Positions 7,627 to 15,906 of a stretch of DNA of 64,000 nucleotides are shown in pieces. The position numbers and the translations under genes were made by a program. Location: NCBI RefSeq assembly GCF_022829385.1, contig NZ_JAKSXX010000110.1, forward strand, positions 92,961-156,960, given 5' to 3'. The first letter of the stretch is position 1. Each line of letters starts with the position of its first letter. The stretch is from Methylobacterium sp. J-070 (GTDB taxonomy: Bacteria; Pseudomonadota; Alphaproteobacteria; Rhizobiales; Beijerinckiaceae). The notes beneath the pieces are model-generated. The model was given only the letters and a program-made list of their open reading frames with translations. It was not told the DNA's origin and did no database searches.

Positions 7627-9600
7627 TCATGCAGCCGCCGTCTGAACCGGACCGGGAAGCGCGGCGGTCGGCGCCGGGAGATGCCGCGCCGGAGACGGCT
7701 CGCGGCAGGCGTTCAGGACCGCCGAGAGCGCCTCGTTGAGCGAAGTCACCAGGATGTCTGCGGACGTCGCCCGGCGCAGGCGGTCCAGGGTCGCCGGGTC
7801 GCGCTCCCGCCAGAAGCCGACGAGGATCTGCACGCCCGGCACCGCCGCCCGGGCCTGCCGGACCGTGAAGCGGATCTGCGACAGGCTCACCGGCTCCAGG
7901 TAGGAGAAGCAGATCAGCGCGAGCCCCTCCGGATGCTCGGGACGCTCGCCGGCCCGGATCGCCGCCATCGACAGGATCTGCGAGGCGAGGCCGTGCCGGG
8001 CGAGGATCTGGCTCAGCATCAGCGTCGCCGCCTCGTCGAACGGGCCGCGGCTCGATACGCACAGGACCGGCGTCTCGCTCCGCCAGCTCGGCGCGAGGTC
8101 GTCGCGGCCGAGGACGATGCCCGCCACCTGCCGGTCGGGCCCGATGGCCGCCAGGGCGGCGGCGGTCTCGGTGTCGGGTCCGCGGCCGGACCCCCGCCGG
8201 CTCCGCCGCGCGACCGGCGCGGTGCCGAGATGGTCCACCACCGTGCGGATCGCGGTGCCGACCTCCTCCTGACGGTCCCGGTCCAGGGTGCCGCGCGAGA
8301 GATCCTCCTGGGCAAGGAGCAGGCCGGCCAGGGCGACCTCGTCGTAGTAGGTGACGAGGGCGCGCTCCTTCAGGAACTGCCACCCCTGGTCGACGGCCTC
8401 GATGGGGTCGCCCGCGAGCATGCGCTGATAGAAGATCTCCGGAGGCGACAGGGCGGGCTGGTCGCCCAGCAGGACGTCGAGATACCAGAGCCGCTCCACG
8501 TGCCGCCCGAGGACCACGAGGCAGACGGTGAGCGGTGTGGCGAGCACGAGGCCGATCGGGCCCCACAGGAACGTCCAGATCGTCGCCGCCAGGATGACGG
8601 CGATCGGCGAGAGGCCGGTGGAGTGGCCGTAAAGCAGCGGCTCGATCACGTGCCCGCAGATCGGCTCGACCACCAGGAACAGGGCCGCGGTGGCGATCAC
8701 CATGCTCCAGCCGGGATCGACCGCGGCGGCGAGGATCAGCGGCAGCAACGCGCTGATCGCGGCCCCGATATACGGCACAAAGCGCAGGATCGCCGCCAGG
8801 ACGCCGAACAGGGTCGGGCTGGGCACGCCGATGATCCAGAGGCCGAGGCCGATCACGAGGCCGAAGGCGATGTTGAGGGCGAGCTGCGCCAGGAAGAAGC
8901 GGCTGAGCCGGCTGGTGGCATCGTCGATCGCCGCGGTGGTGCGGCGCAGGTCGCCCGAGCCGCCGGCCAGCTTGATCGCCCGGTTCCGCAGGTCCTCGCG
9001 CTGGAGCAGGATGAAGATCGTGAAGATCAGGATCAGGCCGGTGGTCGCCAGGGGGTGAAGCAGCGGCCCCGCGAAGGTCTGCAGCGTGTCGACCACGCTC
9101 GCGCGGGCGGGCGTGAGTTCCACGGTGAGCGGGTGCGTGCGCGAGCCCGGCTCGCCCCGGACCTCCGCGGCCGGAGGCGGCTGCAGGGTCGCGCTGAGGT
9201 CCTGCACCATGTCGACGATGCGCGAGAGCGTGCCGGTCCCGGCCGTCGCCCCCCGCAGGTCCTTGATCTTCGAGCGCATCACCTGGGTGTAGCGCGGCAG
9301 GTCTGAGGCGAGCTGGGACGCCTCGTTGGCGATGAGGCTGCCGATCCCGAACAGGGCACCGAACACGATCACCACCACCAGCAGCACCGCCGGGGCCCGG
9401 GGCACCCGGAGCCGGCGGAGCATTCGGACCGCCGGCACCAGGACGAAGCTGAGAAGGATCGCCAGCGTCACCGGCACCAGGATCTCGCGCCCGAGATACA
9501 GGGCCGCCATCGTCGACACGACCAGGAGGAGCGAGGCCAGCGCGACGAAGACCGGCAGGCCCTCCCGCAGGCGCTGGGCTGTGACGGGATCCTCGCTCAA
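7627..9600 (-). CDS. AI-2E family transporter with long C-terminal soluble extension
   Basis: A 657-residue protein. Residues 1-370 carry the hydrophobic pattern of the AI-2E/UPF0118 membrane family: paired N-terminal helices (VFVALASLLLVVSTMAAL, then VTLAILLSFVLVPAV) and a conserved core (PTLFGVLAAILRFVPYIGA). Family members include autoinducer-2 exporters and Na+/H+ antiporters, so the substrate is uncertain. About 290 further residues follow that ordinary members (around 350 residues) lack. Their last part has alternating strands and helices (LALICFSYLEP, VQILVGFW) recalling a Rossmann or B12-binding-like fold, without the DxHxxG cobalamin motif. It may be a regulatory domain. Confidence 0.85.
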   Translation of the reverse strand: MSEDPVTAQRLREGLPVFVALASLLLVVSTMAALYLGREILVPVTLAILLSFVLVPAVRMLRRLRVPRAPAVLLVVVIVFGALFGIGSLIANEASQLASDLPRYTQVMRSKIKDLRGATAGTGTLSRIVDMVQDLSATLQPPPAAEVRGEPGSRTHPLTVELTPARASVVDTLQTFAGPLLHPLATTGLILIFTIFILLQREDLRNRAIKLAGGSGDLRRTTAAIDDATSRLSRFFLAQLALNIAFGLVIGLGLWIIGVPSPTLFGVLAAILRFVPYIGAAISALLPLILAAAVDPGWSMVIATAALFLVVEPICGHVIEPLLYGHSTGLSPIAVILAATIWTFLWGPIGLVLATPLTVCLVVLGRHVERLWYLDVLLGDQPALSPPEIFYQRMLAGDPIEAVDQGWQFLKERALVTYYDEVALAGLLLAQEDLSRGTLDRDRQEEVGTAIRTVVDHLGTAPVARRSRRGSGRGPDTETAAALAAIGPDRQVAGIVLGRDDLAPSWRSETPVLCVSSRGPFDEAATLMLSQILARHGLASQILSMAAIRAGERPEHPEGLALICFSYLEPVSLSQIRFTVRQARAAVPGVQILVGFWRERDPATLDRLRRATSADILVTSLNEALSAVLNACREPSPARHLPAPTAALPGPVQTAAA

Positions 9601-9678
9601 CGAGACGCTCCACTCGGCTGGGATCTGGCGGTGGCCGCTCGCGCGGCGTGGGAAGGGGCGGCGGAGGCGTCCGGCATG

Positions 9679-10059
9679 TCAGCTGGCCTGCGCGGTCTCG
9701 CCCAGGGCGGCGCTGATCTGGCTGAGCAGCTTCGAGAAGTCGACCGGCTTCGGGTGGTAGTCGTCGCAGCCGGCCTGGATCGCCTTGTCCCGGTCCCCGG
9801 ACATCGCGTGGGCGGTGAGCGCGATGATCGGGATCGCCCGGGTGTCGGGACCGGATTTCAGCGTACGGGCCACCGACCAGCCGTCGAGGATCGGGAGGTT
9901 CATGTCGAGCAGGATGACGTCGGGCTGGCCCGACCGGGCCTGACGGACGCCGGCCTCGCCGTCATGCGCCAGGATCACCTCGTAGCCGCGCCGCTTGAGG
10001 CGGCGGGAGAGGAAATCCCAGATCTCCTCGTGATCCTCGACCAACAGAATCTTCGCCAT
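9679..10059 (-). CDS. single-domain response regulator (CheY/DivK-like receiver)
   Basis: A 126-residue protein that is only a receiver domain. It shows the acidic pair in ILLVEDHEE, the phosphorylated aspartate in VILLDMNLPILDG, a conserved Thr/Ala block (IIALTAHAMSGDRD) and the lysine in HPKPVDF. It has no DNA-binding output, so it should act by protein contact, as in phosphorelays downstream of hybrid kinases. The ATG at 10059 matches the usual MAKILLVEDH start; the frame open upstream of it is not coding. A kinase partner cannot be assigned from sequence, although a LOV hybrid kinase lies 2.4 kb away on the same strand. Confidence 0.9.
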   Translation of the reverse strand: MAKILLVEDHEEIWDFLSRRLKRRGYEVILAHDGEAGVRQARSGQPDVILLDMNLPILDGWSVARTLKSGPDTRAIPIIALTAHAMSGDRDKAIQAGCDDYHPKPVDFSKLLSQISAALGETAQAS

Positions 10060-10244
10060 CGGAAACTCGCACTCCGGCTCGCGTCGCGCTGGCCGGGACC
10101 CCAACGCGCGGCAACGCACAATCGCCCAACGCGCCTGCCGCGATTCCGGTCCGTGGGGCCGGGATCGGCGGGACGGCGGTTGACCCGGCCACCGCGCGGT
10201 ATGAGCGTGCCGCGGCGCGAATCGGCAATACTGGTGAGGACAGT

Positions 10245-10904
10245 ATGGCGAACAAAACCGATATCGAGTTTTATCATTCACCCAACACGCGCTCGTCGGG
10301 GGTGCGCGTGCTGCTCGAGGAGCTGGGTGTCCCCTACCGCCTGCACGCGCTCAACATGCGCGCCGGCGAGCATCTCCAGGATGCCTACCGCGCCATCAAC
10401 CCGATGGCGAAGGTGCCGGCGATCCGCCACGGCGAGGCCGTGGTGACCGAGCAGGCCGCGGTCTATCTCTACCTCGCCGACCTGTTCCCGGAGGCCGGCC
10501 TCGCCCCGGCGCCGACCGATCCCGCCCGCGCTGCCTACCTGCGCTGGATGGTGTTCTACGGGTCCTGCTACGAGCCGGCGGTGATCGACCGCTACCTGAA
10601 GCGGGAGCCGGGCCCGCGCGGCATGTCGGCCTATGCCGACTACGACAGCGTGATCGCCCGGGTGACCGAGGCGCTGACCCCGGGCCCGTACCTGCTCGGC
10701 GAGCGCTTCAGCGCCGCCGACGTCCTGTGGGGCGGCGCCCTCGGCTGGACCATGGGCTTCGGCCTCGTCGATCCCGCGCCGGTCCTGACGGCCTATGTCG
10801 AGCGCATCCGGTCCCGACCCGCCTCCCGGACGGTCGCGGCCGCGGATGCGCAGCTCGCCGCGGCGCACGAGGCCGCGGCGGCGGCCCAGGCCGGGCCGGC
10901 CTGA
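10245..10904 (+). CDS. glutathione S-transferase family protein
   Basis: A 219-residue two-domain protein. The N-terminal thioredoxin-like domain reads IEFYHSPNTRSSGVRVLLEELGVPY, then NPMAKVPAIRHGEAVVTEQAAVYLYLADL, which contains the cis-proline (VPAI) and the glutathione-contacting Glu/Gln-Ala pair. The helical domain has the FSAADVLWGGAL N-capping-like motif. It probably conjugates or reduces small electrophiles using glutathione. GAGGA at 10236-10240, four bases before the ATG, supports the start. The gene is convergent with the FMN-binding oxidase gene and shares a stop-codon palindrome with it. A second GST lies 0.9 kb away on the other strand. Confidence 0.9.
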   Translation: MANKTDIEFYHSPNTRSSGVRVLLEELGVPYRLHALNMRAGEHLQDAYRAINPMAKVPAIRHGEAVVTEQAAVYLYLADLFPEAGLAPAPTDPARAAYLRWMVFYGSCYEPAVIDRYLKREPGPRGMSAYADYDSVIARVTEALTPGPYLLGERFSAADVLWGGALGWTMGFGLVDPAPVLTAYVERIRSRPASRTVAAADAQLAAAHEAAAAAQAGPA

Positions 10905-10915
10905 GCGGCGCTCAG
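10901..10915. terminator. stop-codon palindrome between convergent genes, possible bidirectional terminator
   Basis: CTGAGCG-G-CGCTCAG is a perfect dyad. It includes the TGA of the GST gene (10902-10904) and the TCA stop of the minus-strand oxidase-like gene (10912-10914). A nearly identical palindrome lies at 15891-15906. A 7-bp stem with a one-base centre would be a poor RNA hairpin, so a terminator role is weakly supported. Confidence 0.4.
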
Positions 10916-11829
10916 CCGTCCCCGTCCCAGACGCCCGTCCGGGCGAGCTGCGGGGCCGGCTCCGGGCTGCTCCAGAGCAGGGCGACGGCGGCCCGCCGTC
11001 GCCAGCCCCCCTCCACCGTGAACGACCACGTGCGCTGCGCCCCCGCCAGGCCGGTCGCGTCCAGGCCGGACCAGTCGATGGCGGCGCGGCCCCGCAGGAC
11101 CAGGAGATCGCCGCGCGCGAAATCGAGGAACAGCAGCGCCGCCCGGGGCTCCCCGATCAGGTTGCCCAGCGTGTTGAAGTAGCGGTTGCCGGAAAAGTCC
11201 GGGATCGTCAGCACGTCGCCCCGGAGCCGGACGAAGCCCGGGCGGCCGCCGCGGTGCGAGATGTCGGCGCCCCCGTCCGCAAGCCCGTCCCGGGCGCGGC
11301 TCGCCACGAACAGGGTGTCGGCGCCGCGGATCAGCGTCGCCGCGTCCGGGTCGAGCCCCGTGAGGGGTTCGATCATGCCCGGCGGTCGCTGGAGGGGCTC
11401 GGCGGTGCGCCGCTGGATATATTGCGGGCAGTTGCCGAAGCTCTGGGCCACCGCGACGGTCAGGCCGGCCGAATCGCGGCGCACGACGCGGCCGTTGGCC
11501 CGGTTGCGCCGCCGGGTCGCGAAGTCGATGCCCAGGATCCCGACCTCGGCGCCCGGCCGGAGGGCTTGATCCACCGGATCCGCGGGGTCCGGCGCCGCCG
11601 CGATGGCGAGGTGGGTCGCGTCGGGGGCCTGCACGAAGCCGGGTTGTCCCGTCAGCATCGTCGCGACGGGGGCTCCGGCCTCGTCCACGGCGCCCACCAG
11701 GAGATACGGCAGCCCCGCGAAGAACGTGCGGTGCTGCTCGGGCATGAAGGGACGGATCGCAGGCGTGTCGCCGAGGACGTGACCGGCGCGGCCTTGGGCG
11801 GCGATCTCGTCGGTGTGGAAGCTGGCCAT
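10912..11829 (-). CDS. pyridoxamine 5'-phosphate oxidase-like FMN-binding protein
   Basis: A 305-residue protein beginning MASFHTDEIAAQGRAG. The core resembles the split-barrel flavin-binding domain of PNPOx-like proteins: LLVGAVDEAGAPVATMLTGQPGFV, VGILGIDFATRRRNRANG and FGNCPQYIQRR are typical of the long two-barrel subgroup. These bind FMN or related cofactors and often act as general-stress or detoxifying reductases; the substrate is unknown. GAGG six bases before the ATG at 11829 supports this start, although a GTG at 11841 overlapping the upstream stop (GTGA) is an alternative. It follows the GST gene directly, so the two are probably one operon controlled by the divergent LysR protein. 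Confidence 0.8.
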   Translation of the reverse strand: MASFHTDEIAAQGRAGHVLGDTPAIRPFMPEQHRTFFAGLPYLLVGAVDEAGAPVATMLTGQPGFVQAPDATHLAIAAAPDPADPVDQALRPGAEVGILGIDFATRRRNRANGRVVRRDSAGLTVAVAQSFGNCPQYIQRRTAEPLQRPPGMIEPLTGLDPDAATLIRGADTLFVASRARDGLADGGADISHRGGRPGFVRLRGDVLTIPDFSGNRYFNTLGNLIGEPRAALLFLDFARGDLLVLRGRAAIDWSGLDATGLAGAQRTWSFTVEGGWRRRAAVALLWSSPEPAPQLARTGVWDGDG

Positions 11830-11837
11830 GACGAACC

Positions 11838-12464
11838 TCACGCCTGTTCGGGACTGGGGGGCGCCGGCATCGGGGTGAAGCCCGGGAGCGCCTGGACCCG
11901 CGCGATCCAGGCCCGCACGGCCGGATAGGGTTCGAGCGGGACGCCGCCCTCGGGGGCGTGCGCCACGTAGGAATAGCAGGCGATGTCGGCGAGCGTCGGC
12001 CGGTCGGCGGCGAGGTACGGGCGGTCGGCCAGGTGCGCATCCATGAAGGCGAGGATCCGCGCCGCCGTCGCGTGGACGGCGGACCGGTCGCCGGCCGCGC
12101 CGAACACCACCATGAGCCGGGCGTGCGCGGGGCCGGCCCGGACTTCGCCGGCCGCGATGGACAGCCAGCGCTGGACCTGCGCGGCGCCGACCGGATCGGC
12201 CGGCATCCAGCCCGCCTCCGGCGCGTAGCGCGCGGCGAGATAGACCAGGATCGCGTTGCTGTCCGGGATCACCGTTGCGCCGTCCGTCAGGACCGGGACC
12301 TGGCCGAGGGGGTTCAGGCGCCGGAACGCCGGCGCCTCCCGCTGGGCCGCGCCCGCGACCTCGACGAAGCGATAGGGCAGGCCCAGCAGCGACAGGAACA
12401 GTTCCGCGCGGTGCGAATGCCCCGACAGCCGCAGGCCGTAGAGGGTGAGATCGGGGGTGGTCAT
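11838..12464 (-). CDS. glutathione S-transferase family protein
   Basis: A 208-residue protein with the N-terminal thioredoxin-like fold (LTLYGLRLSGHSHRAELFLSLLG), the cis-proline region NPLGQVPVLTDG and the glutathione-binding stretch VIPDSNAILVYLAARYA. The C-terminal helical domain contains RPTLADIACYSYVAHAPEGG, the usual GST N-capping/hydrophobic staple area. It is the first gene of a two-gene unit with the PNPOx-like gene, and it is divergent from the LysR gene at 12563 across a 98-bp region that holds a clear LysR-type operator. A detoxification role for the pair is inferred. Confidence 0.9.
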   Translation of the reverse strand: MTTPDLTLYGLRLSGHSHRAELFLSLLGLPYRFVEVAGAAQREAPAFRRLNPLGQVPVLTDGATVIPDSNAILVYLAARYAPEAGWMPADPVGAAQVQRWLSIAAGEVRAGPAHARLMVVFGAAGDRSAVHATAARILAFMDAHLADRPYLAADRPTLADIACYSYVAHAPEGGVPLEPYPAVRAWIARVQALPGFTPMPAPPSPEQA

Positions 12465-12523
12465 CGTGGGGATCTCCGGTTGCGACCCGAATGTCGTCCT
12501 TGCAGAACGCCGCGGAAATCCCG

Positions 12524-12544
12524 AAACTCTGACCGTCAGAATTT
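12524..12544. promoter_or_regulatory. LysR-type operator (T-N11-A dyad)
   Basis: The core TCTGACCGTCAGA (12528-12540) is a perfect dyad with exactly T-N11-A spacing. After one mismatched base on each side it extends by AAA on the left and TTT on the right. It sits between the divergent LysR gene (starts 12563) and the GST-oxidase operon (starts 12464). This is where a LysR protein normally binds to control both its own gene and its target. Confidence 0.75.
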
Positions 12545-12562
12545 CAATGCGCGCAGCAATCG

Positions 12563-13459
12563 ATGGATCGGCTGGACGAACTCGCCGTCTTCGTGGCGAT
12601 CATCGATGCCGGAAGTCTCGCCGGTGCCGCCCGCCGGATGCGCCGCTCCGCCGCCGCTGCGACGCGGGCCCTCGCGAGCCTGGAGGGGCGGGCCGGCGCG
12701 CGCCTCGTCGAGCGGACGACCCGGCGGCTCGCGCCCACGCCCGCCGGCCTGGAGTTGGCCGAGCGGGCCCGCTCCCTGCTCACCGGCTACGACGCGGCCG
12801 TCTCGGGGGCGTCGGGCGCGGGCGTGCGCGGGCTGGTGCGGGTCACCGCCCCCGTGCTGTTCGGGCGCAAGCACGTGGCGCCGGTCGTGTCGGGGTTCTT
12901 GGACACCTTTCCGGAGACGCAGGTCGAACTCGTTCTGGCGGACCGCAACCTCGACCTCGTGGACGAGGGCATCGACGTCGCCCTCCGGATCGGGCAGCTC
13001 GCGGAATCGCGCCTCGTGGCGCGCCGGGTCGGACAGGTCCGCCAGATCGTGGTGGCGAGCCCCGCCTATCTCGCCGCCCGGGGCACGCCGGGTTCGCCGG
13101 CCGAGCTCGCCGAGCACGACACGATCCTGGGCATCGTCCGCTCGGGCATCCGGGAATGGCGCTTCGGCGCGAACCGCGTGCGCCTCGCGCCGCGCCTGAT
13201 CGTCAACGAGGTGGAGGCGTCGCTGGTCGCCGCCCGGGCCGGACACGGCATCGCGCGGGTCCTGTCTTATCAGGCGGCCGACGACATCGCGGCGGGCCGT
13301 CTCGTGCGCCTGCTCGCCGCCCACGAGCCGCCGCCCGTGCCGGTCCAGCTCGTCACCCCGAGCCAGGGCTTCCGGCCGCCCCGGGTCGGCGCCTTCCTCG
13401 ACTATGCGGCCGACGCACTCAAGGCGCTGCCGGTGCTCCGTCCCGACGCATCGCGGTGA
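12563..13459 (+). CDS. LysR-family transcriptional regulator
   Basis: A 298-residue regulator. The N-terminal winged helix-turn-helix reads MDRLDELAVFVAIIDAGSLA, then ATRALASLEGRAGARLVERTTRRLAPT. The C-terminal substrate-binding domain has two alpha/beta lobes (VRVTAPVLFGRKHVAPVVSGFL, LVDEGIDVALRIGQL). It belongs to the large group of LysR proteins that act on divergent oxidoreductase or transferase genes. The adjacent GST-PNPOx pair and the T-N11-A operator between them make that pair the likely target. The effector is unknown. Confidence 0.9.
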   Translation: MDRLDELAVFVAIIDAGSLAGAARRMRRSAAAATRALASLEGRAGARLVERTTRRLAPTPAGLELAERARSLLTGYDAAVSGASGAGVRGLVRVTAPVLFGRKHVAPVVSGFLDTFPETQVELVLADRNLDLVDEGIDVALRIGQLAESRLVARRVGQVRQIVVASPAYLAARGTPGSPAELAEHDTILGIVRSGIREWRFGANRVRLAPRLIVNEVEASLVAARAGHGIARVLSYQAADDIAAGRLVRLLAAHEPPPVPVQLVTPSQGFRPPRVGAFLDYAADALKALPVLRPDASR

Positions 13460-13652
13460 GACTTGCAAAGAACCGCGGTCCGACTGGGCAAACGGTTGAA
13501 ACGGCAGAGGTATTGGATGCCGTTCGCATGACCGGCGCTTTCGCGGCCGGACTCTTGCTGGGGGCGTCGCGGAGCCTGGTCCCAGCGCGCTCGGGCCCCG
13601 CCGGACCCGTCCGGCCGACTGCGTCGGCGCGCCGATCGGATCAAGCCAGCCC

Positions 13653-14570
13653 ATGCGTCTGCTCACCCCGCTCCTTGCCGTGCTCGCGCTCACGCTGCCC
13701 CTCGGCGCACCGGCCGAAGCCGACGCGCTGACCGGCACGCTCAAGAAGGTCAGGGACAACAACAGGCTTGTCCTGGGCGTGCGCGATACCGCGACCCCGT
13801 TCAGCTATCTCGACGAGAACCAGAAGGTCGTCGGCTTCGCGGTCGACATCTGCCTGAAGATCGCCGACGCGGTGAAGCGCGAATTGCAGATGCCCGGCCT
13901 CGCGGTCGGGATGGAGTTCGTCAATTCGTCCTCCCGCATCCCGCTGATGACCAACGGGACGATCGATCTCGAATGCGGGACGACCACCAACAATGCCGAC
14001 CGCAAGAAGCAGGTCGACTTCACCAACACCCACTTCCTGACGGCGACCCGCTTCGTCTCGAAGAAGGACCAGAGCATCGCCGGCCTGGACGATCTGCGCG
14101 GCAAGACCGTCTCGTCGGTGGCCGGCTCGACCAACATCCTGATGCTGATCAAGGCCAACAACGAGCGCAAGCTCGGCATCACGGTGATCGCCGCGAAGGA
14201 CGTGCCGGAGGGCTTCCTGCTCGTGGAGACCGGCCGGGCGACGGCCTTCGTCATGGACGACGTGCAGCTCAGCGTCGTGGCGGCCCAGTCCAAGGATCCC
14301 GCCGCCTACGTGGTCAGCCAGGAGACCCTGTCGAACCCGGAGCCCTACGGGATCATGCTGCGCAAGGACGACCCGGCCTTCAAGGCGGTGGTCGACCGGG
14401 CGACCGCCGACCTCTATCGGAGCCCCGAGATCATGACGATCTACGACCGCTGGTTCCTGAAGCCGGTGCCGCCGCGCGGCCTGACCTACAACGTGCCGCT
14501 CTCCTCCGCCCTGCGCTGGGCGTTCGCCCACCCGAGCGACAACCCGGACCCCGCGTTCTACGCGCACTGA
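13653..14570 (+). CDS. amino acid ABC transporter substrate-binding protein (GltI-like)
   Basis: A 305-residue secreted protein. An N-terminal signal peptide (about residues 1-24, ending near APAEA) is followed by a family 3 extracellular solute-binding domain: LVLGVRDTATPFSYLDENQKVVGFAVDICLKIADAVKRE is cut here as VLGVRDTATPFSYLD and VVGFAVDICLKIA. The central blocks ECGTTTNNADRKKQVDFT and VSSVAGSTNILMLI match the glutamate/aspartate binding protein GltI. No permease or ATPase gene is adjacent, so it must use components encoded elsewhere or act as an orphan binding protein. A neighbouring MFS gene begins 83 bp downstream but is not a natural partner. Confidence 0.88.
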   Translation: MRLLTPLLAVLALTLPLGAPAEADALTGTLKKVRDNNRLVLGVRDTATPFSYLDENQKVVGFAVDICLKIADAVKRELQMPGLAVGMEFVNSSSRIPLMTNGTIDLECGTTTNNADRKKQVDFTNTHFLTATRFVSKKDQSIAGLDDLRGKTVSSVAGSTNILMLIKANNERKLGITVIAAKDVPEGFLLVETGRATAFVMDDVQLSVVAAQSKDPAAYVVSQETLSNPEPYGIMLRKDDPAFKAVVDRATADLYRSPEIMTIYDRWFLKPVPPRGLTYNVPLSSALRWAFAHPSDNPDPAFYAH

Positions 14571-14652
14571 TCTGTCGCCCGGCGGGGTTCCGCTCCGGCC
14601 GCGGAGATGCGATGCCGCAGGACCGATCCGTCCGCGTCGCGAAGCGTCCTCC

Positions 14653-15894
14653 ATGACCGACAGCACAGAGCCGGCTCTCGCGCCCGCGGCTGCCATCGCC
14701 GGACCGCCGGCCCCGTCGATCCCGCGCCTGATCGTCGTGCTGGCCTGCGCGGGGTTCGGCAGCACCTTCGCGCTCCGCTCGGTCGAGCCCCTCGTCGGCG
14801 TCCTCGCCCGGGACCTCGGGAGCGACGCCCACACGGTAGCTCTCCTCTCCACCGCCTTCGCGCTGCCCTACGCGTTCATCCAGCCCGTCCTCGGGCCGGT
14901 CGGCGACGCGCTGGGCAAGGAGCGGGTGATGAGCACCTGCCTCGCGGTGCTCGCCGCCGCGCTCACGCTGTGCAGCATGGCCCCCGATATCGGCAGCCTG
15001 TTCGGCCTGCGGATGGTGGCGGGCGCGGCGGCGGGTGGCTGCATCCCGCTCTCCCTGGCGCTGCTCGGCGACCGGGTGCCGATGGACCGGCGCCAGGTGG
15101 CGATCGGGCGGTTCCTGGTCGCGGTGATCCTGGGCCAGCTCTCGGGCTCGACCTTCGCGGGCCTGATCGAAGCCGCGATCGGCTGGCGCGGCGTCTTCGC
15201 CGTCACCGCGGCGGTGGCGGCCTGCGCCTGCGCGGCGACCGTGTTCGGCTTCGACCGCGCCGGCCGGGCCCCCGCCCGCCGCCCGGCCTTCGGCGAGGCC
15301 ATGACGCGCTATCGGACGATCCTGGCCAATCCCCGGGCGCGGGTGCTGTTCTCGGCGGTGTTCATCGAGGCCATCGCGATCTTCGGCGTGTTCCCGCACC
15401 TCGCCCCGCTGATCGAGGCGCGCGGGGAGGGCGGCCCGCGCGAGGCGGGCCTCGTGCTGGCGGGCTTCGCGGTCGGCGGCCTGCTCTACTCGGCCCTGGT
15501 GGGTCTGCTGGTGCGCCTGCTCGGCCTGCCGCGCATGCTCGTGGGCGGCGGCCTGATCTGCGGCGTGTCGCTCACCGTGGTCGGGCTCGCGGGCTCGTGG
15601 CAGGTCGACTGCGCCGCGCTCACCACCATGGGCCTCGGCTTCTACATGCTGCACAACACCTATCAGACCCAGGTCACCGAGGTGGCGCCCACCGCCCGCG
15701 CCTCCGCGGTGGCGCTCCACGCCTTCTCGTTCTTCTGCGGGCAGGCCCTCGGCGTCGCGGTGCTGGGGCAGGCCCTGATCCGGCTCGGCCAGTTCGGTGC
15801 GCTCGCCGCCTGCGCCGTCACCATCCTGGCGCTCGGGATCGGCACCGCCCTCGCCCTGCGGCAGAAGCCGACGCCGGTCGCGTTCCCGGGCTGA
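14653..15894 (+). CDS. MFS transporter (12 TM)
   Basis: A 413-residue integral membrane protein with about 12 hydrophobic helices and a short proline-rich N-terminus. The loop 2-3 region (GPVGDALGKERVM) corresponds to the MFS motif A. The resemblance is to drug/metabolite DHA1-type exporters, but the substrate is not predictable. It ends in a stop-codon palindrome shared with the convergent flavoprotein gene. Confidence 0.85.
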   Translation: MTDSTEPALAPAAAIAGPPAPSIPRLIVVLACAGFGSTFALRSVEPLVGVLARDLGSDAHTVALLSTAFALPYAFIQPVLGPVGDALGKERVMSTCLAVLAAALTLCSMAPDIGSLFGLRMVAGAAAGGCIPLSLALLGDRVPMDRRQVAIGRFLVAVILGQLSGSTFAGLIEAAIGWRGVFAVTAAVAACACAATVFGFDRAGRAPARRPAFGEAMTRYRTILANPRARVLFSAVFIEAIAIFGVFPHLAPLIEARGEGGPREAGLVLAGFAVGGLLYSALVGLLVRLLGLPRMLVGGGLICGVSLTVVGLAGSWQVDCAALTTMGLGFYMLHNTYQTQVTEVAPTARASAVALHAFSFFCGQALGVAVLGQALIRLGQFGALAACAVTILALGIGTALALRQKPTPVAFPG

Positions 15895-15906
15895 GCGGAC
15901 GCTCAG
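15891..15906. terminator. stop-codon palindrome between convergent genes, possible bidirectional terminator
   Basis: CTGAGCG-GA-CGCTCAG contains TGA of the MFS gene (15892-15894) and the TCA stop of the flavoprotein gene (15903-15905). It is almost the same sequence as 10901-10915. A terminator role is possible, but the stem is short and the loop only two bases. Confidence 0.4.
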
